From assembly GCA_947630035.1 (NCBI GenBank), contig CANRFW010000003.1:1-39369 (forward strand): a stretch of 39,369 nucleotides of DNA, in the 5' to 3' direction. A program made the translations under genes and the position numbers. Origin of the DNA: an uncultured Clostridia bacterium. Lineage in GTDB: Bacteria > Bacillota > Clostridia > Christensenellales > Borkfalkiaceae. Shown here in pieces: positions 1 to 8,787 of the stretch; within the stretch, counting starts at the first letter, position 1, and each line of letters begins with the position of its first letter. The notes below the pieces were generated by a model that saw only the letters and a list, made by a program, of their open reading frames with translations, made no database searches and was not told where the DNA came from.

Positions 1-2032
1 GGTCGGGATCGGGGTCGGGGTCGGGATCGGGCACGGGGTCCGCCGCGGCAACGGTTACCGTAATCTCCTTCGTGTAGGTCGCGCCCTTGTATTCCGCGGT
101 GTAGGTGACGGTGTAGTCGCCCGCCTCGTCGGGGGTGAACTTGCCGCCCTCCGCGGCTACGGGGGTCTCCCCGCGCTTGACGGTCACGGTGATCTCAACG
201 CCTTCGATATCCTGTCCGTCCCCGTCCTTCAAGGTGGCGGCGGGAAGGGTGACTTCCTCGCCCGCTTTGCCCGTGACGCTCTCCGAAGAGAGGGCGATCT
301 GCGGCCTTGCCTTGACGGTTACCGTAACGGTCGCCGTCTTCGTCTCATAGGTGACGGTGACGGAGGTATCGCCGACATGGAGGACGGTCTTATCGACGGT
401 GTAGCCGTCGACGGCAATCTCCTTCCTGCTTGCATAGGTCGCGGTGACGACCATGCCCGCCTTCTCGAACTCCTCGCCGTCGAGGTAGTTTGTCTTCGCG
501 GGCTGTGCGGTGATCGCAATGCTCTGCACCGTGTCCGCGACGGATTCGACCGTTATCGTCTTCTCATACGTCTGCCCGTTCAGGGAGGCGGAGTATTTGA
601 CGGTGTACGTCCCCACCTTTGCGAGGGTGAGTTTGTTGTCCGCACCGAGGGTGACGCTCTCGTTTTCGCCGAACGTGACCGCCGTCGTCACGGGCTCGGA
701 AGTTGCCTGCCCGTTCTCGCCATACAGTTTTGCCGTGGGAAGGGTGACTTCCTTCCCGCAGTACTTGGGCGCGGTATCGAGTTCGGAATCGAGTTTGATG
801 ACGGGGTGTTCGTACGCCGTGAAGGTGTAGGTGTGGAAGGAAGTGTAGCCCTTCCGCGTGACGAGCGCCACCTCGAGGGTGTGTTTGCCCGAACAGAACG
901 GAGTAAATTCCGCCCCCTTCTCCCAATATTTCTTATCCTCGTCCCAACTCGTTTCCGTAACAGCGGTGACTTTTTCCTGCCCTTGAGGCCCTTTGATCTT
1001 CAAGAAGATCCCCGTCTCGCCTTCATACGGAGCATCGGGATCGCCGCCGAAGTCACCCATGAGACTCTTTACGACTTTTGCCCAATAGGTCGCCCCGTCC
1101 GGTTTTGCAACGGTGCTCGCTTCCTTGCTGTCAGGGCTAACGCCCGCGAGTTTGAAGAAATATTCGTCTCCCGCCCAGAATTTTGTCTCTTCGGGTTCGC
1201 AGAACGAGGTGTTGAGGGCATGGTTGTTCAGGGTGATCTTGCCGTCTTTCAGGCAAAGATTTTGCCCGTTCCACTCCTTGATTACGAGTTTGGTCTTCGT
1301 AAGAGTGCCGTCCCAAATGCGCTGGATGCGGACGCGGGTGATGTAGTTGACATCGAAGGTCGCGAGCGCGGCAAGATATTCGGGAGCGGTGGAGACGGGC
1401 TTGTAGGTCGCGCTGCCGTTTTCGAACACTTCGGTGAGCCAGCCCTCCTCCTTGCTGAATCCGATCTTCAATCCGCCGCCCACTTCGGCTACCTTCTTGG
1501 GGACTTTGATGTCCGCATATACCCCGTCGTTGTTGCCGATATGCCCGTTGACGGCATATTTCGCGGTCAACGTCTGATGGGAGGCATTGTAGCCGTTTCC
1601 GCAGATCGCAAACTGCAAGAGGAGCTCATCCTCTCCGTGATACAGCATGATACGGTATTGCGTGATCTGCGTCGCTTCTGCCACGGAAGTGCCCGCCTTG
1701 TCGTGGAGCGGGAGCTCTAACACAAATTCGAGTCTGTTACCGTCTGTAATGGACACGGGTCCATTGATGATATTTGCGGCGTTGTCTGCCGCCGTTCCCG
1801 AGATGATCGCGCCGTCCTCGGTGTATTGCACCGTGCCCGCGTTGCCCCAATAGTCGAACGTCTTTTTCCACGGGTTCTCCGTGACCGTGCCCGCATTGAG
1901 CGTTTCCGACGTGACGGTCGCGGGGGCGGGGAATGCCTCGTCCGCCCGCGCCGTCTTTGCCGCCGTGCCGACCGTCGCGCCCAAGGTGAGCGCGAGAAGA
2001 GCGGTCACGGAGAGCAATGCAACCTTCTTCAT
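1..2032 (-). CDS. Secreted Ig-like (Big_3) surface protein, partial at left edge
   Basis: The reading frame is open from an ATG at 2032 to the window edge, so the C-terminus is missing; 677 codons are visible. AAGGAGG lies 7 bases upstream of the ATG. The N-terminus (MKKVALLSVTALLALTLGA...) is a signal peptide ending near ARADEA. Next comes a region of about 300 residues that could be a carbohydrate-binding or LamG-like beta-sandwich, but I cannot assign a family. After it are Ig-like modules. One, beginning VQSIAITAQPAKTNYLDGE, fits the bacterial Ig group 3 (Big_3) pattern, and another ends in GDYTVTYTAEYKGATYTKEI. The last visible residues are a DP-repeat linker (PDPDPDP), usual before a wall- or membrane-anchor segment. 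It is the last visible gene of the sugar-uptake operon, 38 bases after the lipoprotein gene, which suggests a role in glycan capture at the cell surface. Confidence 0.85.
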   Translation of the reverse strand, partial: MKKVALLSVTALLALTLGATVGTAAKTARADEAFPAPATVTSETLNAGTVTENPWKKTFDYWGNAGTVQYTEDGAIISGTAADNAANIINGPVSITDGNRLEFVLELPLHDKAGTSVAEATQITQYRIMLYHGEDELLLQFAICGNGYNASHQTLTAKYAVNGHIGNNDGVYADIKVPKKVAEVGGGLKIGFSKEEGWLTEVFENGSATYKPVSTAPEYLAALATFDVNYITRVRIQRIWDGTLTKTKLVIKEWNGQNLCLKDGKITLNNHALNTSFCEPEETKFWAGDEYFFKLAGVSPDSKEASTVAKPDGATYWAKVVKSLMGDFGGDPDAPYEGETGIFLKIKGPQGQEKVTAVTETSWDEDKKYWEKGAEFTPFCSGKHTLEVALVTRKGYTSFHTYTFTAYEHPVIKLDSELDTAPKYCGKEVTLPTAKLYGENGQATSEPVTTAVTFGENESVTLGADNKLTLAKVGTYTVKYSASLNGQTYEKTITVESVADTVQSIAITAQPAKTNYLDGEEFEKAGMVVTATYASRKEIAVDGYTVDKTVLHVGDTSVTVTYETKTATVTVTVKARPQIALSSESVTGKAGEEVTLPAATLKDGDGQDIEGVEITVTVKRGETPVAAEGGKFTPDEAGDYTVTYTAEYKGATYTKEITVTVAAADPVPDPDPDPDPD

Positions 2033-2070
2033 GATTTTCCCTCCTTATTTTCCCTTATCGGTTTCCGCTA

Positions 2071-3606
2071 TCACGAAACGGTGACTTTGTACTCCCTTGT
2101 ATCCGACCCGTCGGCGCTCTCCGACGTGTAGCGGATCACATACTGTCCGCCCAACGTGAAGGTGAATTTGCCGTCTTCATCGACTTCCACGGGCATCCCG
2201 AGCGGGTTTTCCACTTCCACCGTGTAGGTGTAGTCGTTGCCCTCGGCATCCTTGCGGCTTCCCTCCGCATTGGTGACATAGGCAGAAGGGAGTGTGAAGC
2301 TCGAGCCTTTCGCCGCCGTCTCGGGAATGGTCCCCTCGAGGTTGATGCGGTAGGTATCCTTTACCTCAACGGTGAGTGCGTTCGAGGTGTAGGTGTTGAA
2401 CGCCCCGTCGCGGACGGTGACGGCGATCTTGTAGGTCCCCGCCTCCTTGGTGGAGAACTTCAGCCCGCGGATGTTCGAGGTCGTCCCGTCGGGATAGGTG
2501 ATCTTCAGCCACGATTCGAGGGAACTCCAGCAAAGCACGTCGGACGAGAAGTTCGAGTAAATAACGGTGCTGTTCGCGGGGGCGTTCGCCTCATTCGATT
2601 TGATCTCAAGCGTGTAGGTGTTGTACGCCGCAAGCTCGCCGCCCTCGATGAGTACGGGATCGGAGACGTAGGGCGCCGCGGTGTCCGCAATGCGGGTATC
2701 CGCCGTGCGAAGGCTCTGGCCGCAGATCTCGGAGAAGACGATGCACTCCGTCGCTTCGCGGTCGTTAATGCCCGCGCTTTCGAGATCGTCTTTCGTCTTG
2801 CCCTGTCCGCGGACGGTGATATTGACGGACTTCGCGTCCGCAAAGAGTTCTTTGCACTTATCGATGACCGCTTTCTCTTCGGGAACAGAGGCATTGAGGA
2901 GGGGCTTCAGCTCGGTCGTGTCGCCGTCGAGATAGGTGGAGATGATATTCTCCTTGTCGAACACAAAGGTGAACGAGGAGCTTTCGCGCATGCTGCCCGT
3001 GATCCTGTGCGTGGGGACAACGTTCGTCTCCGTCGTGGTCGCCCAACCGGATTCCCAAACGACGTTCGCGCCGTTCGGCCCGACGAGGACGCGCGTGTTG
3101 CAGGATTCGGTGTTCACGGAAGTTTCGCTCGTCTCGCCGTAGATACGGAATTGGATCTGCGATTTTTCCGCCGTCTGTTCGCGGAGGATGATATCGTAAA
3201 TGGTGTTCGTGCGGATCGCCGTACCCGTATCGATAAAGCGCTCCAAGCCCGTCTTGCCCGTGAGGTCTTCCTGATAGGTGGGCAAAGAGAAGGTGAAGGA
3301 GACTTTCTGCCCGTTCTCAATGGGGAACCGCTGTTTGGAGCAGGGCGTCTTACGGGGCTGTACGCTCTCCATTTGAAGCCCCTTCTCGGTTGCCGTGATG
3401 GTGAACGGGTTGTCGTTCGCCCACTCATTGAAGAGTGTCGTATCGTAAACGACTTTGCCGTCCCCCTCGTAGGTATCGAGGGTGGGATCGTCGACCGTCT
3501 CCTGAGGCGGGGTCGGAGCGGGCGGGTTATTGTTGCCGCCTCCGCCGCATGCCGCGCCGAGGACAAGAACGCTTGCAAGTACAAGTGCCAGAAGGATCTT
3601 TTTCAT
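2071..3606 (-). CDS. Extracellular lipoprotein with Ig-like C-terminal modules
   Basis: The product is 511 residues if translation starts at ATG 3606 (MKKILLALVL...), which has GAGGT 6 bases upstream. An in-frame ATG at 3624 has AAGGGG upstream and would add six residues; I prefer 3606 because it gives a classic lipoprotein signal. The acylated Cys is probably residue 20 in LGAAC, a slightly atypical lipobox, followed by a GGGG/Asn/Pro linker. The middle (about 60-300) looks like an all-beta, possibly concanavalin-like binding domain. The C-terminal 190 residues form two Ig/cadherin-like modules (for example AGTYKIAVTVRDGAFNTY and GGQYVIRYTSES). No catalytic motif is visible. It lies between the glycoside hydrolase and the Ig-like protein of the same operon. 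A role in binding substrate at the membrane surface is inferred from context. Confidence 0.85.
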   Translation of the reverse strand: MKKILLALVLASVLVLGAACGGGGNNNPPAPTPPQETVDDPTLDTYEGDGKVVYDTTLFNEWANDNPFTITATEKGLQMESVQPRKTPCSKQRFPIENGQKVSFTFSLPTYQEDLTGKTGLERFIDTGTAIRTNTIYDIILREQTAEKSQIQFRIYGETSETSVNTESCNTRVLVGPNGANVVWESGWATTTETNVVPTHRITGSMRESSSFTFVFDKENIISTYLDGDTTELKPLLNASVPEEKAVIDKCKELFADAKSVNITVRGQGKTKDDLESAGINDREATECIVFSEICGQSLRTADTRIADTAAPYVSDPVLIEGGELAAYNTYTLEIKSNEANAPANSTVIYSNFSSDVLCWSSLESWLKITYPDGTTSNIRGLKFSTKEAGTYKIAVTVRDGAFNTYTSNALTVEVKDTYRINLEGTIPETAAKGSSFTLPSAYVTNAEGSRKDAEGNDYTYTVEVENPLGMPVEVDEDGKFTFTLGGQYVIRYTSESADGSDTREYKVTVS

Positions 3607-3628
3607 ACTATTACCTCTTTTCATAAAA

Positions 3629-5278
3629 TTACCCCTTAAAAGTGTTTGCCGTGGATGCAAGCTCGCCCGCAAGAGAGGCGATCTTCACCCGGTACACCCG
3701 CCCTTCGGCAGGTGTGAGTTTGTTTTCGGAGAGCGGTTCGCTCCCCTCCGTCTTCCATGCGCCGCCCTCGAAGCCGCCGTACTCTGCGCCCTCGAAGGTG
3801 CCGTTGCCGAGAGTTACCTCCGCCGCCGCGGAGCTGTAAAGATAGATATAGCCGTCCTTCACGATCGCAAAGCCCTTGGCGCCCGCGTTCGTCGAGAAGG
3901 AGAACTCCACCCCCCCCGCGACAATTTTCTTGCTCCAATTCTCCCTGCCCGAGGCGGTATCGATATTGAACGCCGCGAAGTCCTCGGGGGCGGTGCTTGC
4001 CGCGACGGACGAGACCTTGCGGAGGGCGTTGCACATGCTCGCGATGCGGGGCGTGTAGGAATAGTCCTCGAGGGTGTAGGGGTCGATGATGCCCTGCGGG
4101 TAGCCGCTCTTATCGAAGAACTTGGGGCTGCACAGCTCGTAGAGCATGTAGCCGCAGTTGAGGGATACGGCGGTGAGGATCTCCCCCTCGCCGTTCTCAT
4201 ACGTCCCCTCCCCAGAACCTTGGCTGGTCTTTCTGCCGTTTTCGGCGATATGGGTGAAGTTTTCGGGGAGTTCCCGCTGATAGTACTCAATGGACGCCTT
4301 GAGTTCGGTGGGGCTGTTGAGATAGGGATCGTAGCCGACCGCGTCGAGATGGGGAAGGGCGAAGACCTCTTTTGCCCGCGCGATGGGAGAATAGCCCGGC
4401 CATTGGAGATCGATGCAGTCGGGGCGCAAGAGATTGGTGCGGGTGATGACCTTGTAGCGGGAGGACTTGAACGCCTTCGCGCAGTTCTCCATCGCCGTGA
4501 GGACGACCTCCCATGCCTGATCGTTTGTGAGCCGCTTGCCGTTCTCGCAGACGTCGTACTGGTCGACGCGCTTCTCGGGGAAGGCGTCCGCCTCGTTGTA
4601 TACCTGCACGCCGATGAGGACCTTGGGGAAGGAGCGCGCCTCCTCCCACATGTAAATGTGTTCCATGAGCGCTTTGACGACGGCAGCCTCCCGTTTCATG
4701 AAGGTGGGGTCGGAAATTTTCAAAAACTTCTGGATCCCGTAGATGGTGGAGTCCGTGATATAGGGCTGCTCCACGCCGCCGTTCTCGCTGTGCATCGTGT
4801 AACAGGGCGTCTCGTTGAAGATATAGGCGGGGAGGTGCCATTCGTGGGAGTCCCCGCACATGAGGGCGGAGTACCACAAAAGCTCGATCTTGATGCCGTA
4901 CTGCTCCCCGAAGCGGAGGATATTGTTGATGACGGTGAAGTCGTACTTCCCCTCCTCCGGCTCGATATCCGCCCAGTCGACGGAGACGGCGAGGACGTTG
5001 AACCCAAGCTCCGCCGCCCGCTTGACATACTTGCCGTAGTCGGACGAAGGGGTCTCGTCGCAGTTGGTGTACGCCTCGAAGCGCGCCTCCGCGCCGAGGT
5101 ATAAGAACGGCTCCCCTCCCACGCAGAAGGTCTCCGTGCCGTCCGCATTTTTCACGATCTCGGAGGCGATGACGGCGTTCTCGTCCGGTTCGGGACCGGG
5201 GGCGGGGTCCTCTCCGCCGAAGCATCCCGCGGTGAGAAGGAGGGCGGCGCCCATGATAACAGCGGCAATCTTTTTCAT
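3629..5278 (-). CDS. Lipoprotein glycoside hydrolase, clan GH-A (GH35/GH42-like)
   Basis: The product is 549 residues, starting 4 bases after the upstream permease gene, with AAGGAG 7 bases before the ATG. A lipoprotein signal (MKKIAAVIMGAALLLTAGC) places Cys19 at the membrane, followed by an acidic Pro-rich linker. The body reads as a (beta/alpha)8 hydrolase: FLYLGAEARFEAYTN at the first strand, LGFNVLAVSVDWADIEPEEG at strand 2-3 as in GH35/GH42/GH5 enzymes, and VYNEAD with Asn228-Glu229 as the expected acid/base pair. Glu346 in HIAENGRK is a candidate nucleophile. A C-terminal beta-domain (about 430-549) contains GKVYRVKIA-type strands. Family knowledge points to exo-acting cleavage of a beta-linked glycoside such as a galactoside, but the substrate cannot be read from sequence. 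It is co-transcribed with sugar ABC permeases, so its product is probably imported by them. Confidence 0.8.
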   Translation of the reverse strand: MKKIAAVIMGAALLLTAGCFGGEDPAPGPEPDENAVIASEIVKNADGTETFCVGGEPFLYLGAEARFEAYTNCDETPSSDYGKYVKRAAELGFNVLAVSVDWADIEPEEGKYDFTVINNILRFGEQYGIKIELLWYSALMCGDSHEWHLPAYIFNETPCYTMHSENGGVEQPYITDSTIYGIQKFLKISDPTFMKREAAVVKALMEHIYMWEEARSFPKVLIGVQVYNEADAFPEKRVDQYDVCENGKRLTNDQAWEVVLTAMENCAKAFKSSRYKVITRTNLLRPDCIDLQWPGYSPIARAKEVFALPHLDAVGYDPYLNSPTELKASIEYYQRELPENFTHIAENGRKTSQGSGEGTYENGEGEILTAVSLNCGYMLYELCSPKFFDKSGYPQGIIDPYTLEDYSYTPRIASMCNALRKVSSVAASTAPEDFAAFNIDTASGRENWSKKIVAGGVEFSFSTNAGAKGFAIVKDGYIYLYSSAAAEVTLGNGTFEGAEYGGFEGGAWKTEGSEPLSENKLTPAEGRVYRVKIASLAGELASTANTFKG

Positions 5279-5282
5279 GTGG

Positions 5283-6209
5283 TTACTCCTTGATACTTGT
5301 CGTTACGATCCCCTTGATGAACACCTTCTGCGCACTGAAAAGAAGCACGAGAAGGGGAAGGGTGTAGAGGGTACAGCCCGCCATGAGGAGCTGCTTTTCG
5401 GTGGAGGAGGTACTCCCCGAGAAGTTGCTGATCGAGAGGGCGAGGGTGAAAAGCTCCCTGTCGTTGAGATAGATGCTCGGGCCGACGTAGTCGCTCCACG
5501 AACCCGTCACCGCAAACACGATCATGGTGGCGAGAATGGGCTTCATGTTGGGCAGGAGGATGCGGATGAGGATGCCGAGGGAGGAACAGCCGTCCATCTC
5601 CGCCGCCTCGTCGATGGAGCGGGGGATCCCGCGCATGAAGTTGCGCAGCATGTAGATATTGAACGCGCTCCCCGTGATGGCGGGAAGGATGAGGGGCAGC
5701 TGCCGCACGATGACCGAGGGATTGCTGATGAACCCGAGTTCGGAGTAGATGACGTAGCTCGGGACCATGGTGACGATCCACGGGAGCATCATCGTCGAGA
5801 GAAGGAGGATGAAGAAGGGTTCGGTGTACTTGTTCTTGAACCGCGCAAACCCGTAGGCGACGAGGACGGACGAGGAGACCTGCAAGAGGGTGGACGTACA
5901 CAGGATGAAGAGGGTGTTCTTCAACGCGTTGAAGAAGTTCATCACCTTGATCGCCTCGAGGTAGTTTCCGATGTTTGCAAAGCTCGGCAGGGTGAGCGGC
6001 CACGACGTGACCGTATCGGAGGACGTCTGCAGGGAGCCGTACACCATGAACACGAAGGGCAGGAAGAAGACGACGGAGATCGCGATCGTGAAAAAGTACA
6101 GAAGGATCTTCACGGTGATCCGCCTCGCGGGCGTCACGCGGTGCATGCCGTCTTTTTGGGCGGGGGCGCTTTGGACGGGCCCCGCCGCGGCGTTCTCATT
6201 CATCTCCAT
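5283..6209 (-). CDS. Sugar ABC transporter permease, MalG-type
   Basis: The product is 308 residues with six predicted membrane helices, the first near residues 34-56 after a polar N-terminus. The EAA signature that contacts the transport ATPase is visible as EAAEMDGCSSLGILIRILLP near residue 200, diagnostic for the MalG/binding-protein-dependent permease family (BPD_transp_1, CUT1). The start at 6209 has GGAAGGTG about 5 bases upstream and lies inside the end of the upstream permease gene (14-base overlap), so the two are probably translationally coupled. With its partner it should form the heterodimeric channel importing an oligosaccharide or glycoside delivered by the lipoprotein encoded upstream. 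No ATPase gene is nearby, so a shared MsmX-type ATPase is inferred. Confidence 0.95.
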   Translation of the reverse strand: MEMNENAAAGPVQSAPAQKDGMHRVTPARRITVKILLYFFTIAISVVFFLPFVFMVYGSLQTSSDTVTSWPLTLPSFANIGNYLEAIKVMNFFNALKNTLFILCTSTLLQVSSSVLVAYGFARFKNKYTEPFFILLLSTMMLPWIVTMVPSYVIYSELGFISNPSVIVRQLPLILPAITGSAFNIYMLRNFMRGIPRSIDEAAEMDGCSSLGILIRILLPNMKPILATMIVFAVTGSWSDYVGPSIYLNDRELFTLALSISNFSGSTSSTEKQLLMAGCTLYTLPLLVLLFSAQKVFIKGIVTTSIKE

Positions 6210-7185
6210 AATACACCTTCCTGTTGAGCAGTTTGAGGTAGATGAGGGTGAAGATCATGATGATGACGAAGATGACCCACGCCTCCGCACAGGCATAGCC
6301 GAGGGCGAGGTTCCCGTTTGTCGCCTTGTAACGGGAAAGCACGGACATGGTCATCGTCATCGTCGTGTACTCGGGGTCCCCTCCCGTGAGGAGCTGTACC
6401 TTCGCATAGGTCTGCAGGGCGCCGATGAACCCCGTCACCGAGGCGAACATGAGGGCGGAGCTTATCATGGGGACGGTGATCGTCCAGAACCGCCGCACCC
6501 GTCCCGCGCCGTCGATCATCGCCGCCTCCTCGAGTTCCTTCGGCACCCCCTGCAGGGCTGCGAGGATGACGATCATCGTCGAGCCGAGCCCGCAGAAGAT
6601 ATCGAGGGAGACGACGGTCACGAGCGCCGTACTCTTGGAGAACAGGTCGAAGTTGTGGATGCCGATCTCCGCGAGCATGCGCTGCACGAGGCTCGAATCC
6701 CCTTTGAGGAGGAGGATCCAGATGGAGGACGCCGCCGCCACGGGAATGAGGGAGACGGAGTACGCCATCGTGCGGTAGAGCTTCTTGCCGAACAGGTCGT
6801 GATTGTAGAGGACGGCAAGGAGCAGGGCGAAGAGCAACCCGCCTATGACGCGCATGAACGCGTAGAGGAAGGTATTGAGGATTGAGCGCAGGAAGATCTT
6901 ATCCTGCGTGAAGATATACGCGTAGTTGCGGAACGAGAAGATGAGGTCTTTGCTCGTCCACGTCGCGATCTTCGTCCCCCATGTGAAACTCAAAACGAGG
7001 GAGAGGATCATGGGCGCGAGGGAGAAGAGAACAAGCCCCGTGAGCCACGGCGAGATGAACAGGAAGAACTTCGCCGTGCGCAGCCTTCCGCGCGTCAGCC
7101 ATTTTTTCTTTGCCGGAGCGGCGGGGGCGGGCGTCTCTCCCTGTGCGGGGAGGACGGTCTCCGATGCCATGTCCGAAGATCTCAT
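6196..7185 (-). CDS. Sugar ABC transporter permease, MalF-type
   Basis: The product is 329 residues from ATG 7185, chosen because AAAGGAGG lies 5-6 bases upstream; an upstream in-frame ATG at 7206 has no such site. Six membrane helices are visible, the first around RTAKFFLFISPWLTGLVLFS. The EAA loop reads EEAAMIDGAGRVRRFWTITV followed by PMIS, typical of the MalF/UgpA side of CUT1 importers. The N-terminal 30 residues (Ala/Pro-rich, then KKKWLTRGR) are probably cytoplasmic. The gene starts 48 bases after the binding-protein gene and overlaps the next permease by 14 bases, so the uptake genes form one transcription unit. Confidence 0.95.
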   Translation of the reverse strand: MRSSDMASETVLPAQGETPAPAAPAKKKWLTRGRLRTAKFFLFISPWLTGLVLFSLAPMILSLVLSFTWGTKIATWTSKDLIFSFRNYAYIFTQDKIFLRSILNTFLYAFMRVIGGLLFALLLAVLYNHDLFGKKLYRTMAYSVSLIPVAAASSIWILLLKGDSSLVQRMLAEIGIHNFDLFSKSTALVTVVSLDIFCGLGSTMIVILAALQGVPKELEEAAMIDGAGRVRRFWTITVPMISSALMFASVTGFIGALQTYAKVQLLTGGDPEYTTMTMTMSVLSRYKATNGNLALGYACAEAWVIFVIIMIFTLIYLKLLNRKVYYGDE

Positions 7186-7233
7186 GCAAACCTCCTTTCG
7201 CGGCATTCCGGGCTGCCGCGGCGCCGCGCTCCC

Positions 7234-8787
7234 TTAAATGAGCGCCGTCTGAAGTTCCTGGTTGATGAGCTGCCCCGCCGTACGGAGGGCGAGCGCCACG
7301 GCGTCGCGGGTGGGATCGTCGCTGTGGACGGCCGTCCCGAGAGCGCTCTTGAGGGCGCCGTCCGCCACGGCGTTGTCGATATACTTCGTGTAGGTGAGGG
7401 AGTGGGTGTAGTCGGCGAGCCAGACGTACCACTCGTTGAGTTTCGCCTCTTTCGCATCGGTCGGGTGCAGGAATTTATCGGACTGCGCGATCGTCCTGTT
7501 GCCGGGGAGATTGAACCCCTTGGAGAGGGTGACGTTGGTGCCCGCCGTCATGTAATAGCGGATGAACTTCCACGCGAGGTCCGCCTTCTTGGAGCGGGCG
7601 TTGATCGCAAACCCGATCGCAACGGAGGAGCAGTAGACGTTGCCGCTGTCCTCTTCCCCGTCGCCGTTCACGTCCTTCCCGCCCTCCTTGGTGGGAGGGG
7701 GCGCGATGCCGAAGTTGACCTGCTTCCAGCTCGGCTTTGCGAACTTCCATCTGCCGTACCAAACGACGGCGACGTTTCTCTTCGGGAAGTCCGAATCGGA
7801 ACTCACCGAGGAGGTGCCGAAGATACCCGTGCTTGCAAGCGGGCCTTTCTGATAGTTGACGAAGTGGGTGTAGGCATCGAGCATCTTCTCGGACTGTTCG
7901 CCCGTCGTGCTGTATTTGAAGGTCTTGCCGTCTTCGGTATACAGCTTCTCGCCCGACATTTCCACCTGCATCTGCGCGAATTTCAGGGCGTCGGTGTCGA
8001 GAATGGTGCCGTAAATTTCGCGGATATTGCTGCTGTTATAGGTGGTGAGGAGGAAGCACATAAGCTCGCTCTGCTTCCAACTCATCGGGACATGCTCGGA
8101 GGGATAGACGCCGTCGTCCGTGGGATAGCCCACGATCTCCGCGAGCTTTCTCCCGACGACTTTGGTGCCGCGGAGATCTGCGTACTGCGGATCGTTTGCG
8201 TCGATCGCGGCGAGCTTGTCCTCCGCCTTCTGCTTGACGGCGGCGGTGTAGCTCCCCCGCTCCTCGTTGAACTCGTCGATGAGGTCCTTGTTGTAGATCA
8301 TCGCGAAGTCGGGCGACCAGTCCTTGATGACGGCATAGAGATCTCCCGAACCCATGCTCTCCGTATCGGCGTCGTAACGGTAGTAATCGTTGAGCGCCCA
8401 GAGGTCGGACTCGGTGAAGGAAAGCCCGTCGTTATACTCCGCCTCGATATAGGGCTGGAGGTTGAGGATCAGCCCGTCGCGGATATAGCTCTCGATGGTG
8501 CCGCCCTGCATCCACATGAGGTCGATATCCTTCTTGCCCGAGTAGGCGAGCTGGATATTGCCGTAGTAATCGCTCGAATAGTGTTCCTTCTTGACGGTGT
8601 ACCCCTCGTCGGCATACAGCGCCTCGAAGCCCTCGATCACCTCGTCGATGAGGGCGATCTCGTCCGAGCTGCCCCAGACGGCGTAGGTCAGGACTTTGGG
8701 GTCGGAGGACGTGCCGCCGCATCCCGCAAAGCCGAGGGCGAGGACGGCGCAGAGGGCCGCCGAAAGTGCGGTTTTCAGTTTCTTCAT
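7234..8787 (-). CDS. Extracellular sugar-binding lipoprotein (family 1 SBP)
   Basis: The product is 517 residues. The signal MKKLKTALSAALCAVLALGFAGC gives a lipobox with Cys23. The mature part begins with strands typical of family 1 solute-binding proteins (VLTYAVWGSSDEIALIDEVI), followed by KDIDLMWMQGG and the aromatic-rich region DFAMIYNKDLIDEF near the hinge; VAVVWYGRWKFAKPSW and DLAWKFIRYYM also fit the SBP_bac_1/8 fold. At over 500 residues it is longer than a maltose-binding protein, closer to the larger LipO-like binding proteins of Clostridia. Its ATG overlaps the stop of the AraC/nucleoside-hydrolase gene (ATGA), with GAGGTG upstream, so regulator and binding protein are translationally coupled. 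It should capture the substrate of the locus and deliver it to the two permeases. Confidence 0.93.
   Translation of the reverse strand: MKKLKTALSAALCAVLALGFAGCGGTSSDPKVLTYAVWGSSDEIALIDEVIEGFEALYADEGYTVKKEHYSSDYYGNIQLAYSGKKDIDLMWMQGGTIESYIRDGLILNLQPYIEAEYNDGLSFTESDLWALNDYYRYDADTESMGSGDLYAVIKDWSPDFAMIYNKDLIDEFNEERGSYTAAVKQKAEDKLAAIDANDPQYADLRGTKVVGRKLAEIVGYPTDDGVYPSEHVPMSWKQSELMCFLLTTYNSSNIREIYGTILDTDALKFAQMQVEMSGEKLYTEDGKTFKYSTTGEQSEKMLDAYTHFVNYQKGPLASTGIFGTSSVSSDSDFPKRNVAVVWYGRWKFAKPSWKQVNFGIAPPPTKEGGKDVNGDGEEDSGNVYCSSVAIGFAINARSKKADLAWKFIRYYMTAGTNVTLSKGFNLPGNRTIAQSDKFLHPTDAKEAKLNEWYVWLADYTHSLTYTKYIDNAVADGALKSALGTAVHSDDPTRDAVALALRTAGQLINQELQTALI

Noticed and set aside
377-1720. Plus-strand 447-codon frame opposite the Ig-like gene
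   Set aside because: No ribosome site or domain; the minus strand encodes a clear secreted protein with a signal peptide.
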